DNA of 64,000 nucleotides, taken from NCBI GenBank assembly GCA_950097015.1, contig CATNEN010000038.1, forward strand, positions 31,272,501 to 31,336,500. Reading direction: 5' to 3'. The translations under genes were made by a program, and so were the position numbers. This document shows, piece by piece, positions 10,839-20,594 of the stretch. Under the pieces are notes generated by a model that had not been told where the DNA came from, did no database searches, and saw nothing but the letters and a program-made list of their open reading frames with translations. Each line of letters begins with the position of its first letter. Position 1 is the stretch's first letter. This DNA is from Macrostomum hystrix (lineage: Eukaryota; Platyhelminthes; Macrostomidae).

Positions 10839-11565
10839 ACACTTACGTGCCTACTGACAGTAGTAGCGGGGTGTCTCGAGAATCGAGGGGAAAAATAATA
10901 AAAATTTCCTACAACATACTGTACAGAACCCTAAGAAGAATTCCGCTAGAGAAGAAATCCTAATGCGTACGTACGTACGGTTACTATAAATAGATTGGTG
11001 CGTGAGTATAAAATGGTCGGCGCCCCTAGTGATTACGGTATAGCGTCCTATGGGGGGTGGGTGCGCATTCCGTTCGCGGTAAAGTTGCCCTTGGTGACCG
11101 CGGGGTGTGCCTTGTCCCGGCCCGCCTTCTTCTCCAGGTGGTCGCAGCTGTGCCCATCTTCTCCTGCCCGGCTTGGTCTCGGTTGCGCAATCCTGGGAGG
11201 CTCTGGCCGTCTTTCCTTGAGTCCGAGGGGTCCGGCCGTGCTCTCACCAGGTGGTTCCAGATTGGCTGGCCCGTTTTGCGTCCTCACCGATCCTGTTGCC
11301 GGGCGTTGGTAGCCTCTGATTCGCCGCGCGCTCCAGGTGTTTCCGGCTGGCCGTGCCCTAGAATGCTCGCCGGGCCGGTTGCCTAGCCGTTGCGCGCGGT
11401 CCAATCGGCGCTGCAGCTGGTCGCAGCTGGGGAAACCGCTGCTCGGCCGCTTGTGGTGCTGTTGCCGACCGAGGTGTCTCCTCACCGAAAAGGTCAGAGC
11501 CCCAACAACTAAACTATTACCACGGGCCCCCTGAACTGGTTCTGCCCGGAATTCCCACTTTGCTC

Positions 11566-11619
11566 CCATTGGCTGGCGATTAGACCGCCACCATGACCCT
11601 TAACTAAGTGCTATAAAAA
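11566..11619 (+). promoter_or_regulatory. CCAAT/TATA promoter for the antisense gene inside the LTR element
   Basis: An inverted CCAAT box (CCATTGGCTGG, core 11565-11570) lies about 45 bases before a strong TATA box (CTATAAAAAC, 11611-11620). Transcription would start near 11640-11645, giving a 5' UTR of about 75 bases before the ATG at 11716. Spacing of both boxes fits an RNA polymerase II core promoter. Confidence 0.6.
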
Positions 11620-11715
11620 CAATCACTTAACGCCCCATTAAACTCAAGCTGCTATCTTTCCCAGAGAAATAAAAAGAAAACCTCGAAATTTCCTCCGATA
11701 TCTTCTGCTGCTAAC

Positions 11716-12390
11716 ATGAGAACTACTGCCCGCCCGATGATGCCACGCTTAGAGGATCAGCCTCTGCCTGGAGAAGAAAGGTGAGTTGTTTTTGCTTCCA
11801 CTCGGCCCCCCAAGGCCGGTTATTAATGGGTTATTACAAGGTTAATTGCATAATAATAGAAACGAATGTAATTACTGCCCCCGGCACGCCGTTTTATCCC
11901 GAGAAGTTGGGATTGACCCCGACCCGGGACTGCGAAAAAGGAACCCTTCCTGAGTTAATGATTGATTAAATTGAAAGTTACTTAGTCTGCGATTGCCACC
12001 ACTATTCTTCCACTCCTAATCGGACTACACCACTCTTCGCTTTCAGCAGCTACCCGCTCGGTGCTTTCGAGCCGGAGCCTCGGCGCCGGGCCAGCTCAGG
12101 CGGTCCCATCTCTGTCTCGTTTGTGATGAGTAAGTTGGCATTGATAAAACTACACTTCCCCCCCTCCACTCTGGATGTCACCATTTGAAACTTCTGCCTG
12201 CAGAACGCCACTGCGCCTTACTAAACTACTCCTCCACCTTGTTTTCGCAGACATAGACGTGCCCGAAGGCCGGGAGGCCGACCTGGCGGCCATCGTTTCT
12301 AGCCTCATTAGAGGCCCGCTGGGCGTGGCCCTGGCTGTCGGAGTGGCCTTCACTGCTCTTGCGCTGCTGACCCTGATCTACTTGCTGTGA
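11716..12390 (+). CDS. Three-exon gene for a 95-residue tail-anchored membrane protein, antisense within the LTR element
   Basis: Predicted exons are 11716-11780, 12047-12129 and 12251-12390. Splice sites are near consensus: donors AAG|GTGAGT and ATGA|GTAAGT, acceptors CTTCGCTTTCAG and TTGTTTTCGCAG. Phases match (2 then 1), giving one continuous frame of 96 codons including TGA. The ATG has A at -3. The first 49 residues are polar and Pro/Glu/Arg-rich with no signal peptide. Residues 50-71 include PEGREADLAA, and 73-95 form one hydrophobic helix (GVALAVGVAFTALALL) ending at the C-terminus, so a tail-anchored or type II topology is expected. It runs opposite to gag and converges on it. I recognise no family. 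It could be an accessory gene of the element, a captured host gene, or less likely a chance frame. Third codon positions are GC-rich in exon 3, like the host genes here. Confidence 0.6.
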
Positions 12391-12884
12391 CACTGTCCTA
12401 CTATGCCTACTGACTCGCCGTGCCGGGCTTACTGACTGACCTAACTGCATGCATTTCTGCCATCTCTTATAATGCCACATAATACATTACAACATAAACG
12501 CCACCATTTGAAACGTAAAACGAAAATTTGCTATCTGTGTCCGACTTCCTTCCTAGATGAAACATTACTGCTCAAATTTTACGACTGCCTAGTAACAAAA
12601 AAAACTAACTGATAGACTGTCAATGAGTTTTTAAAACGTCTGGAACCTTAATTCCTACGATTTATTACTATTCTACCCTTCCAGGTACCTAGATTTGGGC
12701 TCCCAGCTGCTAGCTTCTGGCTCCCAGATAATGTTTCTTTTTGTCTTTTCTAACCCTAACAAAAGAAAAATTATCATTTTGAAATCTGTCGCTCATTGAA
12801 ACAGCCAGATTGTCTCCCCTAGAACTTGAATACCTGACCCTACCGGCTTCTTGATTTACAACCGCCCACTCTTTAAACAAACAT

Positions 12885-13510
12885 TAAGAAAAACTCCCGA
12901 AACATACCACCCCGCTCACTTTAGCGGGTTGGTATACCCCCTAAATAGAAACCGGTATAGCTAAACTCCCGAAACCAAGCATAGAGAACATGTAAGATAA
13001 GCAAGTTTTGCGAAAAGTAGGTGCGAACCCTAGTTTGCGGCAGTTATTACGAAAAAGTTTCATGCGAAAATTCTTACGAAGGGGAATTTCACCCCACTAA
13101 ATATGTTTTTGGATTTTGATTAGTTTATATAAGTTTTTAAGAGGTTTTGGCGCCGAGATGGCCTTTTTTTGATTTGAACCGCCTTCCCACCCTTAAAGAA
13201 AGCATAGAATTTCCCAAGGCATACCACCCCGCTCACTTTAGCGGGTTGGTGTCCCTCCTAATTTAGAAGTTGTCCTAAATTGAACTCCCACAGACCCACC
13301 AATATGAACAAGATAAGGCAGAGGTGCCATGCATGATGTGGTGCGATTAAAGTAAAATGCTCTTTAAGAAAAGGTGCATGCCCTAGATTGCTACAATTAG
13401 ATAGGCATCTCATGCGAAAAAGTACTAGGGGAATTTCACCCCACTAGGTATGTTTTTGGGTTTCTGGCTAAATTATAAGAATTTTTATGAGATTTTTGTG
13501 CCAAGGCGGC
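12885..13510. repeat. Duplicated module of about 320-350 bp, each with two stem-loops
   Basis: Two diverged tandem copies (about 12885-13195 and 13199-13510) lie between the convergent antisense gene and gag. Each has hairpin CCCGCTCACTTTAGCGGG (12911-12928; 13228-13245), then after about 150-185 bases GGGGAATTTCACCCC (13081-13095; 13428-13442) followed by CACTA..TATGTTTTTGG. Between them sequence is less conserved except ATGCGAAAA. Conserved stems in otherwise diverged copies suggest RNA structure. Confidence 0.75.
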
Positions 13511-13666
13511 TTTGATGAAAAAGGAAGGCGTGCACAATAGGAGAAAAGGAGCAAAAAGGGTAACAGAATGGGGGATCGCTTCCCCAACGAGGTCTCCAGT
13601 GGGGCTCGGTCGCCTAGCACGGCCGGGTGAGTGCTTCGGGGCACCCGCAGCGGGAGCTACCTTTCC

Positions 13667-14218
13667 CTAGCCTGGGTCGTGGCCGTTGGTATTTACCTGC
13701 GCAGCAGCGGACCTCAGGCGGTCGGCGAATGAGGCATATGATTCGCCTCGGTCCTGCCTCAGGTTGCGCCCGCTGAGGAGCCGGGCATAGGGGGTGCAGG
13801 CGCCGCTGAGGGCCTCGGTCAGGTCCTGCACGAACCGGAGATAGGTCACGCGGCGCGGCAGGGTCATCGCTTGGGTTAGGGGTTCACCGCCTAGGTGGGC
13901 CAGCAGGGTGAGGATTTTCTCCCCTTCTGTTTCCAAGCCCTCAGCCTCAACCTTCAGGTTAAACCGGCGCAGCCAGCGGGGAAAAGAGTCTGCTGCCGAT
14001 TCGAATGGTTCCAGGGCAACTTTCACCCTGTGAGTTCTTGCTCGACGCGGCTCTAGACGCTCCATCAGGGAGGCTAGGCGCTCGATGGGGTCCCCTTGAT
14101 TGGCGGCTGCAGCTGCTGCTGCCGCTGGGGGATCGGCGCGCGCTGCGGCAGCAGCGCGGCCTCTAGGTGGGCGGGGGGCGCCGATGGCCTCGACGACCTC
14201 ATCCTCCTGGTCGGACAT
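13667..14218 (-). CDS. Gag-like protein of the LTR element (183 residues, perhaps incomplete)
   Basis: Sense frame of the element, starting 1.3 kb inside the 5' LTR. Residues 1-45 are Ala/Pro/Arg-rich. From about 65 it has the retrotransposon gag-core pattern: FESAADSFPRWLRRFNLKVE, then EGEKILTLLAHLGGEPL, then ALSGACTPYARLLSGRNL and ESYASFADRLRSAAAQV. No CCHC zinc knuckle, protease or polymerase follows. Eleven codons before the stop there is a donor-like CAG|GTAAAT (13697/13696), so splicing to a downstream exon is possible, though no partner was found. Gag would assemble the particle; assignment rests on pattern and position. Confidence 0.7.
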   Translation of the reverse strand: MSDQEDEVVEAIGAPRPPRGRAAAAARADPPAAAAAAAANQGDPIERLASLMERLEPRRARTHRVKVALEPFESAADSFPRWLRRFNLKVEAEGLETEGEKILTLLAHLGGEPLTQAMTLPRRVTYLRFVQDLTEALSGACTPYARLLSGRNLRQDRGESYASFADRLRSAAAQVNTNGHDPG

Positions 14219-15507
14219 TTTCGGCCAAAAGAGAAAATGAGGGTTTTGCGAATTGAAAAGGGGTGTTTGTCGCTAATGCAACAATGGGGAAGGAGAGAAA
14301 GGGGAGGCACGGATCACGACCGGGGGTCGTGCGAGAGGGAAAGAGAATGGGCCTGAGTTGTCAAATCCAGCCCTAATTAATGACGCGGGCAAATTCCCTA
14401 CTCCTAGCAAACAATCCTTCAGCAAAAATGAGATCAAAGATCAATGAGAGAGAAAAGGGCCCAGGGCCCTGGCTAGCTTTGCTTCCAGCCTTGGCTACCG
14501 ACAACTGCTTGCGCGCACTTAAGTTTGGGACATAGAAGTCTAGGTTTTAACTTAGCACTCATTCAGCAACCCTATAGCAGACTGTTACACTATAGGTACG
14601 GCGGGGCCAGTACTACTGCAAGCTTGCGCCTGCAGCAGCCTATCTCCCTACCTTGGAAAGTACGCGACTCAAAAAGTCATTCAAAGAAGGCTAATCCCCG
14701 ATTCGCTCAGAGGGCCCTTCCCGGTTGGGATGGCCGGGGGCTTCGCCTCCGCGATTTACGAGGCTGGGGATCCCAGGAATTATACATCTGAGACCTCGCT
14801 CGGTTAGGGGTCCGTGGCTTAGAGCCCGGTTTCTCCGTTTAGACCATCCCTCAGAGAGTTTCTTAGAAAGACGCGCCGACCGAATTCTAGCCCATACTTG
14901 AAGTAGGCAGTTTCGAGAGGCGGGCACGGGGGTCGCTAGACCTCCCTCAGAAGTCCCACCTCCCTAACTGTTCCCCACCAAAGTCAGACTTGGTCAAAGC
15001 TATGTGACACATTCAGAATCAGGTACACGTAAGCAGGCCCGCAAGCTGCCCAAGAGAACCAATCCCCGGTGCTCAGCGAGTCATCGATTCCCGGCTGCAT
15101 TGCCGGGGGCTCCCCTCGCTCGGTTAGAAGGCCGAACGGCGTTGCCCGGTCCCTCGTTAAGAATGGCCCCTCCCAGATCAGTCACGCGGGAAAACCCCAC
15201 AGACAGTCCCTGACTCCTGCAGCAGCCACTAACCCGAAGACACTCTAGCATGAAGTCCGCTCACACAGCCTACTCATAGTAGAAAGTCGCTAATCAGAAT
15301 TTTGGAAACTCTAACAAACGCCTAAATTAAATTGAAAACAAATCGTAACTGTTCGGAAATTAATTGACAGTCACTAGAACTGAGATAAGATTTCGGCATA
15401 CGGAAAATGAAATCTAGAAGAAGCCCTTACGGCTAACTACCCCAGAAATCTGCGGCGCTAAACTAACAATTGAAAAAAAATTCAGGTTCGTTTCGCGCCC
15501 TTTCTAA

Positions 15508-15525
15508 ATCCCACCGCTGCCACCA
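15508..15525 (-). other. Primer-binding site complementary to tRNA-Leu
   Basis: The plus strand reads ATCCCACCGCTGCCACCA, which is the 3' end, including CCA, of typical animal tRNA-Leu. It is one base from the inner end of the 5' LTR (15527). This sets the element's orientation as minus. Confidence 0.85.
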
Positions 15526-15526
15526 T

Positions 15527-17849
15527 TGAAATAGTGCGGGTCTTTTGCAAGCCGATGACCGCCCTCATGAAAGATAGGAGTGTGGAAGACGACGATAGAG
15601 TCGGAGGTCGATCGCTGCTGCCGCGAGTTGTCGCAGAGAGGGATGACGAAGGGAGGGATGAAGGGAGAGATGAAGGGAGAGATGAGGCGGTACAAAGGAT
15701 GCAAGTGAGTGGTCCTATTGGCCTCAGGCTGGCCAGTCCCACCCAACCCATAGGCCACAGGCATGACTGCCGTGCCCACCCCAAGCAGTGCTCGAAACCG
15801 GCTAAAAGTCTAAATAGATGTCGGACTACCCGCAAGCGAATAGGACAGGGCTAGATAGCCTACTGTCATCAGTAGCATGTTCGTAACTGACTCCTAACTT
15901 TGGTAGCAGTGGTCGACTCGGCCTAGGCTCTTGTCTTAGAAATGCGGAAAGGCTATCGGCAAAGCGGATAATGATCGAAGGTAGCGCCACCACCCAATGC
16001 GCCTACGTTGCCACCGCAGACATTTGGGAACTTGGGTCCCCGGAGCTCGCGGCTCCCAGTTTGTCACACAGATCTTAGACAAGCCGAAAAATAGAGCATT
16101 CTGTAACTTCCGTTTTAGACTAGGGTGAGAACCCCAGAATGGATCGAGTCACGCCTCACAAGGGGATTCCTGAAACTGCGCTACAGTGGTCTAGAAAGGT
16201 GGTACTCCGAACCCGAATGAGAAATCCATAGCCAGAATCCTACTCATGAGACATTAGACACATTCCTTACATTAGATTGCAGCCTACACATTGAATAACT
16301 AGCAAATCCGAATCTGTGTGAGATGAGGAAATCAGAGGCAGGAGAGATTGAGCAGAACACTGGCTGAGTGATTATGCAAGCGGTGATTATTAGATCACAC
16401 CCCTCGCTCCCATGGCGGCGGCAGCGAGAGGCGGGGAACAGAAGGGAAACATTAATTGACAAGGGAGGTTGACACGCACTCCTTGATCTGCCAGAAAGAG
16501 AGGAAAAACCCGCCAAGGAATTCCCCCACCCCTAGCAGAGAAACACATGCTACGCTCCGCATATTACTCGCAAATCCCTAGCTCCTTATTACTCTCATGC
16601 GCGCTCACAGTTATCCTCCTGCCGCAGCTTTCAGCTAGGCATCACCAGAGCCCATCCCCCTAATAAGTTAGCCACTCATGATCGAGGGCTGTCTAACGAT
16701 AAAATAAGAGAAAGTGAAATGCATAGTAAAAAGGATTTAAGTTGTTATTAAATTGCCCAATAAATTAGATAAGTTGTGAATTAATAGTTTTATTAGGCTA
16801 AATCAAATCCCTGCCCTTGCCCTTTTACCCACTAGCTAAATAGTAAATCCCTTAGGGATAGCAATAACAGTCCGCTGCGCGGGTTACTTATCTGACTACG
16901 CTGGTTGACAGGCTGCAGGTCGTCGATCTCGCGGGGGAATGCAAATGAACGGGAGAAAAGGTGAGGGATTGCTGAGTACAGTTGGCAAGGGGCCAGACTG
17001 CAGGGAGCTCAAGGCTCAATTTGGAGCGCACCTAAGGAGGTGGCTTGCGCTTAAGGGCACTAGCAGGTAGTTGCCTGCTGCTATGCTCTGGAGCCTTAGG
17101 CTCAGGGACTAGGTGCTAGCCTAGAAGGGGGAGGGTCCACGGACCGAGTTCCGGGACCGGACAAGGGAAAAAGGTTGTAAGGGCGGAAAAGGTAGGTTCG
17201 GGGGAAGGTTGTCCTAGGGGCAGCGCAGCGCGCTCTCTTAAATAGTCCTGCAGCTCCGCCAACCTCGCATTCATCAAAATAACCCACATGCTCGCCGGCC
17301 TGTCAGCGAGGAATCGGGTCGGCATAATGCCACCCCAATTGCCCACTGAAGCGGCGGCGAGAATCGCCAGATGCCCCACTAGGAGCGTCTGCCGGCAGTC
17401 GGCCAATGATTGTGATCCCGCCGGGATATGGGAAGCGCAGGCGCCGACCTGCCTATAGTGTCGTTACATGTATCTAAAGGGGGAAAGGTCATAATCGAGC
17501 TTCGGCTCGGGTTACAGTAAAGAAGAGGGACATGAAGAATTAAAGCTCACTCTAAACGCATGAGTGATCCCGACAATCTGATCGCGGTTTGGAGGGGAAT
17601 TATAACCTAAACTAGTCCATACAGTATTGCTATTTCCGCGATCAGTCACTCCTACAGGGGACTAGACAGATCCGAGACAAAGGGAATCGGCGGCTACTTA
17701 ATTCACCTCCGCCCCAAGTCTGGCCCTAAGATTAATGATGGTGTTCTGCGGCCAGCTGCTATGTGGGTCGCGATTATTGACTTGCTAAAAATTGGAAAAA
17801 TTCGGCTGGCTCACATTCCCACTCGATTCCCGCAGCACACTCCACATCA
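15527..17849 (-). repeat. 5' LTR of the 9.4-kb element (2323 bp)
   Basis: Pairs with 8488-10811. Its outer end TGATGTGG (minus) borders TTATTATTGACAATA, the remnant of the SINE-1 tail and target duplication. Confidence 0.95.
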
Positions 17850-17855
17850 TTATTA

Positions 17856-18087
17856 TTGACAATAAAAAATTTAGGGCAGTTGTAAACACCTGTTTGAGCG
17901 TGTGCCTGCGTACACTATCTGTGTGCCTGTGTACACTATCTGTGTGCCTGCGTACACTATCTGTGTGCCTGTGTACACTATCTGTGTGCCTGTGTGCTCA
18001 GGATTCAGCGCGCGGGTCTGGTGTCGCCAAATTATTTTCTAGTAGCCGTCCTGCTAATAATAATAATATTATTATTTTTATTATTAT
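17856..18087 (+). mobile_element. SINE-2, 3' half, with internal 21-bp repeats and ATT tail
   Basis: Continues the SINE-2 begun at 8000. Its GTGTGCCTG.GTACACTATCT segment is repeated about four times (17900-17995), more than in other copies. The end carries the GGGTCTGGTGTCGCC and GTCCTGCTAATAATAAT tail. Confidence 0.8.
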
Positions 18088-18412
18088 GTAACCTTAAAAG
18101 ACGACACAGCCGGATCGCACTTAAAAGATCTAAATGTAAAAAACACGCTTTTTAATACTGTGAGTAGTGCATCAGCAGTTGAGTGCAGGTTCAGCTAAAA
18201 TAATTGAAGCAGGGATTGAATGGGGATGAGATGAACTTAGAAAAAGGTAGGCAGTAAAAGTTAGTAAAAATGTGAAAATTATTATCAGTATCAATAGTAC
18301 TTGCGGAAATGAATTACTTGTATCATGTATAAGAGAATGTTGATAAAATGATCTACAGTATTAGATACATGCCTTTTTCAGGATTGAAATTTTAGTTTTA
18401 GCCGTTTTGTAT
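18088..18412. other. AT-rich spacer, no gene seen
   Basis: No coding frame or repeat recognised. Confidence 0.5.
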
Positions 18413-18750
18413 CGGGCGTCGGTGGTTGAGTGCGGTCTAACGCGTTTGTCTCTCGCACCAAGGTCCCTGAGCTCGATTCCGCGGCGAGGCCACATTCATT
18501 TGAGGCGCAGCCGCGGAGAGAAGGCTTAGAGGCTTGTCGTGCAATTGAGGCCCAACCTCCAAGGCTCAGTGAAGCTACACTGCCCGTCGATGAGAAAGTC
18601 AGGGCAGGTGTACACACCCTGTGTGAGTGTGTGCCTGCGTACAGTATCTGTCTACGTGCGTAAGTGTGTACTCAGGAGTCAGCGAAATGGGCAGAATTGC
18701 CTCTAGTATCTCAAAATCCTGCAATTATTGTTGCTGTCATTGTTATTAAA
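18413..18750 (+). mobile_element. SINE-2 copy, near full length
   Basis: Has the A-box-like GTTGAGTGCGGTC, the B-box-like GAGCTCGATTCC, the body, and the TACACACC..GTGTGAGTGTGTGCC 3' region, ending near TCCTGCAATTATTG. Confidence 0.85.
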
Positions 18751-18774
18751 GCACTTTAGACAAAAATGTGATCA

Positions 18775-18875
18775 TACGGTTTCTCATCGCATCGAGGTCC
18801 CCGAGCTCGATTCTGCGGTGAGGCCACATCTTCGTTTAAGGGCACAGACGCGGAGAGAATACCTAGGCGTATGAA
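18775..18875 (+). mobile_element. SINE-2 fragment (5' part only)
   Basis: Retains the B-box region GAGCTCGATTCTGCGG and GGCCACAT..TCGTTTAAGGG, then loses similarity after the GCGGAGAGAA motif. Confidence 0.65.
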
Positions 18876-19731
18876 AATCTCATTTTTAATATTATAAGAA
18901 ATGTTATCATTACAAGCGCTATTGAATCATATTACTTCACTCGTGTTTTCTCCTAATAAAATAGTGTGCTTATAACCTATTTCTATAGTGCAGTCAAGCA
19001 GAAAAAATGTGCTTCGTTGTATAAATCAATTTTTGTTATAATTCATTTTAAACTGCCTCCCTACAGACTTGACTATTTACTAATTGCTTAGAAACTAGTA
19101 TATATACTCGTACATATTTCCGACTGCAGGCATTGTGACTTGATTGAAATTGAAATCTCATTTTTGCCTACGGGGGGAGAAATTTGTCAAAGAGCTAGCT
19201 GGAGTTCAATTTTAGTTGCTAAAGGCCCAGGTGTCATTTTATTTACTGCTGATTGGCTGCACGAACAGCTGAATTCGTGAGTGCGAACCAAGTGCAGGAT
19301 GACGGTGCACTCTTCTGCTTGCTTATTTGCCGGGGGCATGAAACCGAGATTTTGATGCATTTGTAGCATTCTTTCACGCAATTGGATTATATATTTCCAG
19401 AGACAGATGATAGCTACACGGATTAAGACTCGGTTTGAGTTGCAGCTTTGTTTACTGTTATCAGCTCAGCAAATCCGGGTGTACCCAGCCTGCTGGCGTA
19501 GAAATTCATTTCCTAGAAAACTTTACTGCGAAGAAACGACTGCACGTAATATTTATAACAAAATCGAAATCTAAGAAACAACTATCAAATGAAACTTTAA
19601 ATCCATCAGTTCCTGATCCACCCACACAAAGTAAAGCCGATTGCAGAATAAATCAGAAAAAAACACAAGAAATGCGAAATCTTCAGACTATATGATAATT
19701 TTTCCTTAAAATTATAGTCGAAATTACACAT
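18876..19731. other. Spacer with no supportable gene
   Basis: A short open frame at 19435-19695 has no recognisable domain and no supporting context. Nothing else was identified. Confidence 0.5.
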
Positions 19732-20345
19732 GAATAAACTGTCGAAATGTCAGATGCTAAAACTGTCTAATTGTCAGATGATGAAACTGTCGAAATGTCA
19801 GATGATGAAACTGTCGAAATGTCAGATGCTGAAACTGTCGAAATGTCAGATGCTGAAACTGTCGAAATGTCAGATGCTGAAACTGTCGAAATGTCAGATG
19901 ATGAAAATGTCGAAATGTCAGATGATGAAACTGTCGAAATGTCAGATGATGAAACTGTCGAAATGTCAGATGATGAAACTGTCGAAATGTCAGATGATGA
20001 AACTGTCGAAATGTCAGATGATGAAACTGTCGAAATGTCAGATGATGAAACTGTCGAAATGTCAGATGATGAAACTGTCTAATTGTCAGATGATGAAAAT
20101 GTCGAAATGTCAGATGATGAAACTGTCGAAATGTCAGATGATGAAACTGTCGAAATGTCAGATGATGAAACTGTCGAAATTTCAGATGCTGAAACTGTTG
20201 AGATGTCAGATGATGAAACTGTCTAATTGTCAGATGATGAAACTGTCGAAATGTCAGATGATGAAAATGTCGAAATGTCAGATGATGAAACTGTCGAAAT
20301 GTCAGATGATGAAACTGTCGAAACGTCAGATGAACAAGCTGTCAC
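19732..20345. repeat. Minisatellite, 24-bp unit, about 25 copies
   Basis: Unit core CGAAATGTCAGATGATGAAA. Because 24 is divisible by 3, plus-strand frames stay open and read as octapeptides (MSDDETVE or MKLSKCQM). No promoter or flanking coding context supports a protein. Confidence 0.95.
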
Positions 20346-20594
20346 AACGTCTGATTACTGAAATTGTTGGTCAGTTTTACTTTACGCGGATCGCAACGAG
20401 TTAAATAAAATTATTCAAACTTTAAGACTTTTGATTTCAAGGAAACCTAACAATGATTTTGCTTGAATTATAATAAAATATATTAATTAGTACAAAGTCA
20501 ATTATGAAAACAGATTGTTAGACAATCTATTGCAAACAACAGCAAACACCCATACAGTTAGCGAACTACATGAAGATTGCCTTCACAGTTGAAT

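Larger units (their letters stand above)
8488..17849 (-). mobile_element. Complete 9.36-kb LTR retrotransposon, probably non-autonomous Gypsy type, minus orientation
   Basis: Two direct LTRs (8488-10811 and 15527-17849) enclose a 4715-bp interior. In minus orientation each LTR starts TGATGTGG and ends CACTATTTCA, the usual TG...CA. A primer-binding site lies one base inside the 5' LTR (15508-15525), and a gag-like frame follows on the same strand, which together fix orientation. Flanks give a 4-bp duplication TTAT (8484-8487 and 17850-17853), ambiguous because the target is an ATT microsatellite. No reverse transcriptase, RNase H or integrase is recognisable in any frame of the interior, so the element would need enzymes from another copy (a LARD-like element). 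The interior also holds a spliced gene on the opposite strand. Confidence 0.93.

Noticed and set aside
11048-11569. 173-codon minus frame in the LTR element interior, considered as a gag C-terminus
   Set aside because: No zinc knuckle or protease motif, and it overlaps the promoter region of the plus-strand gene; composition alone is not enough.
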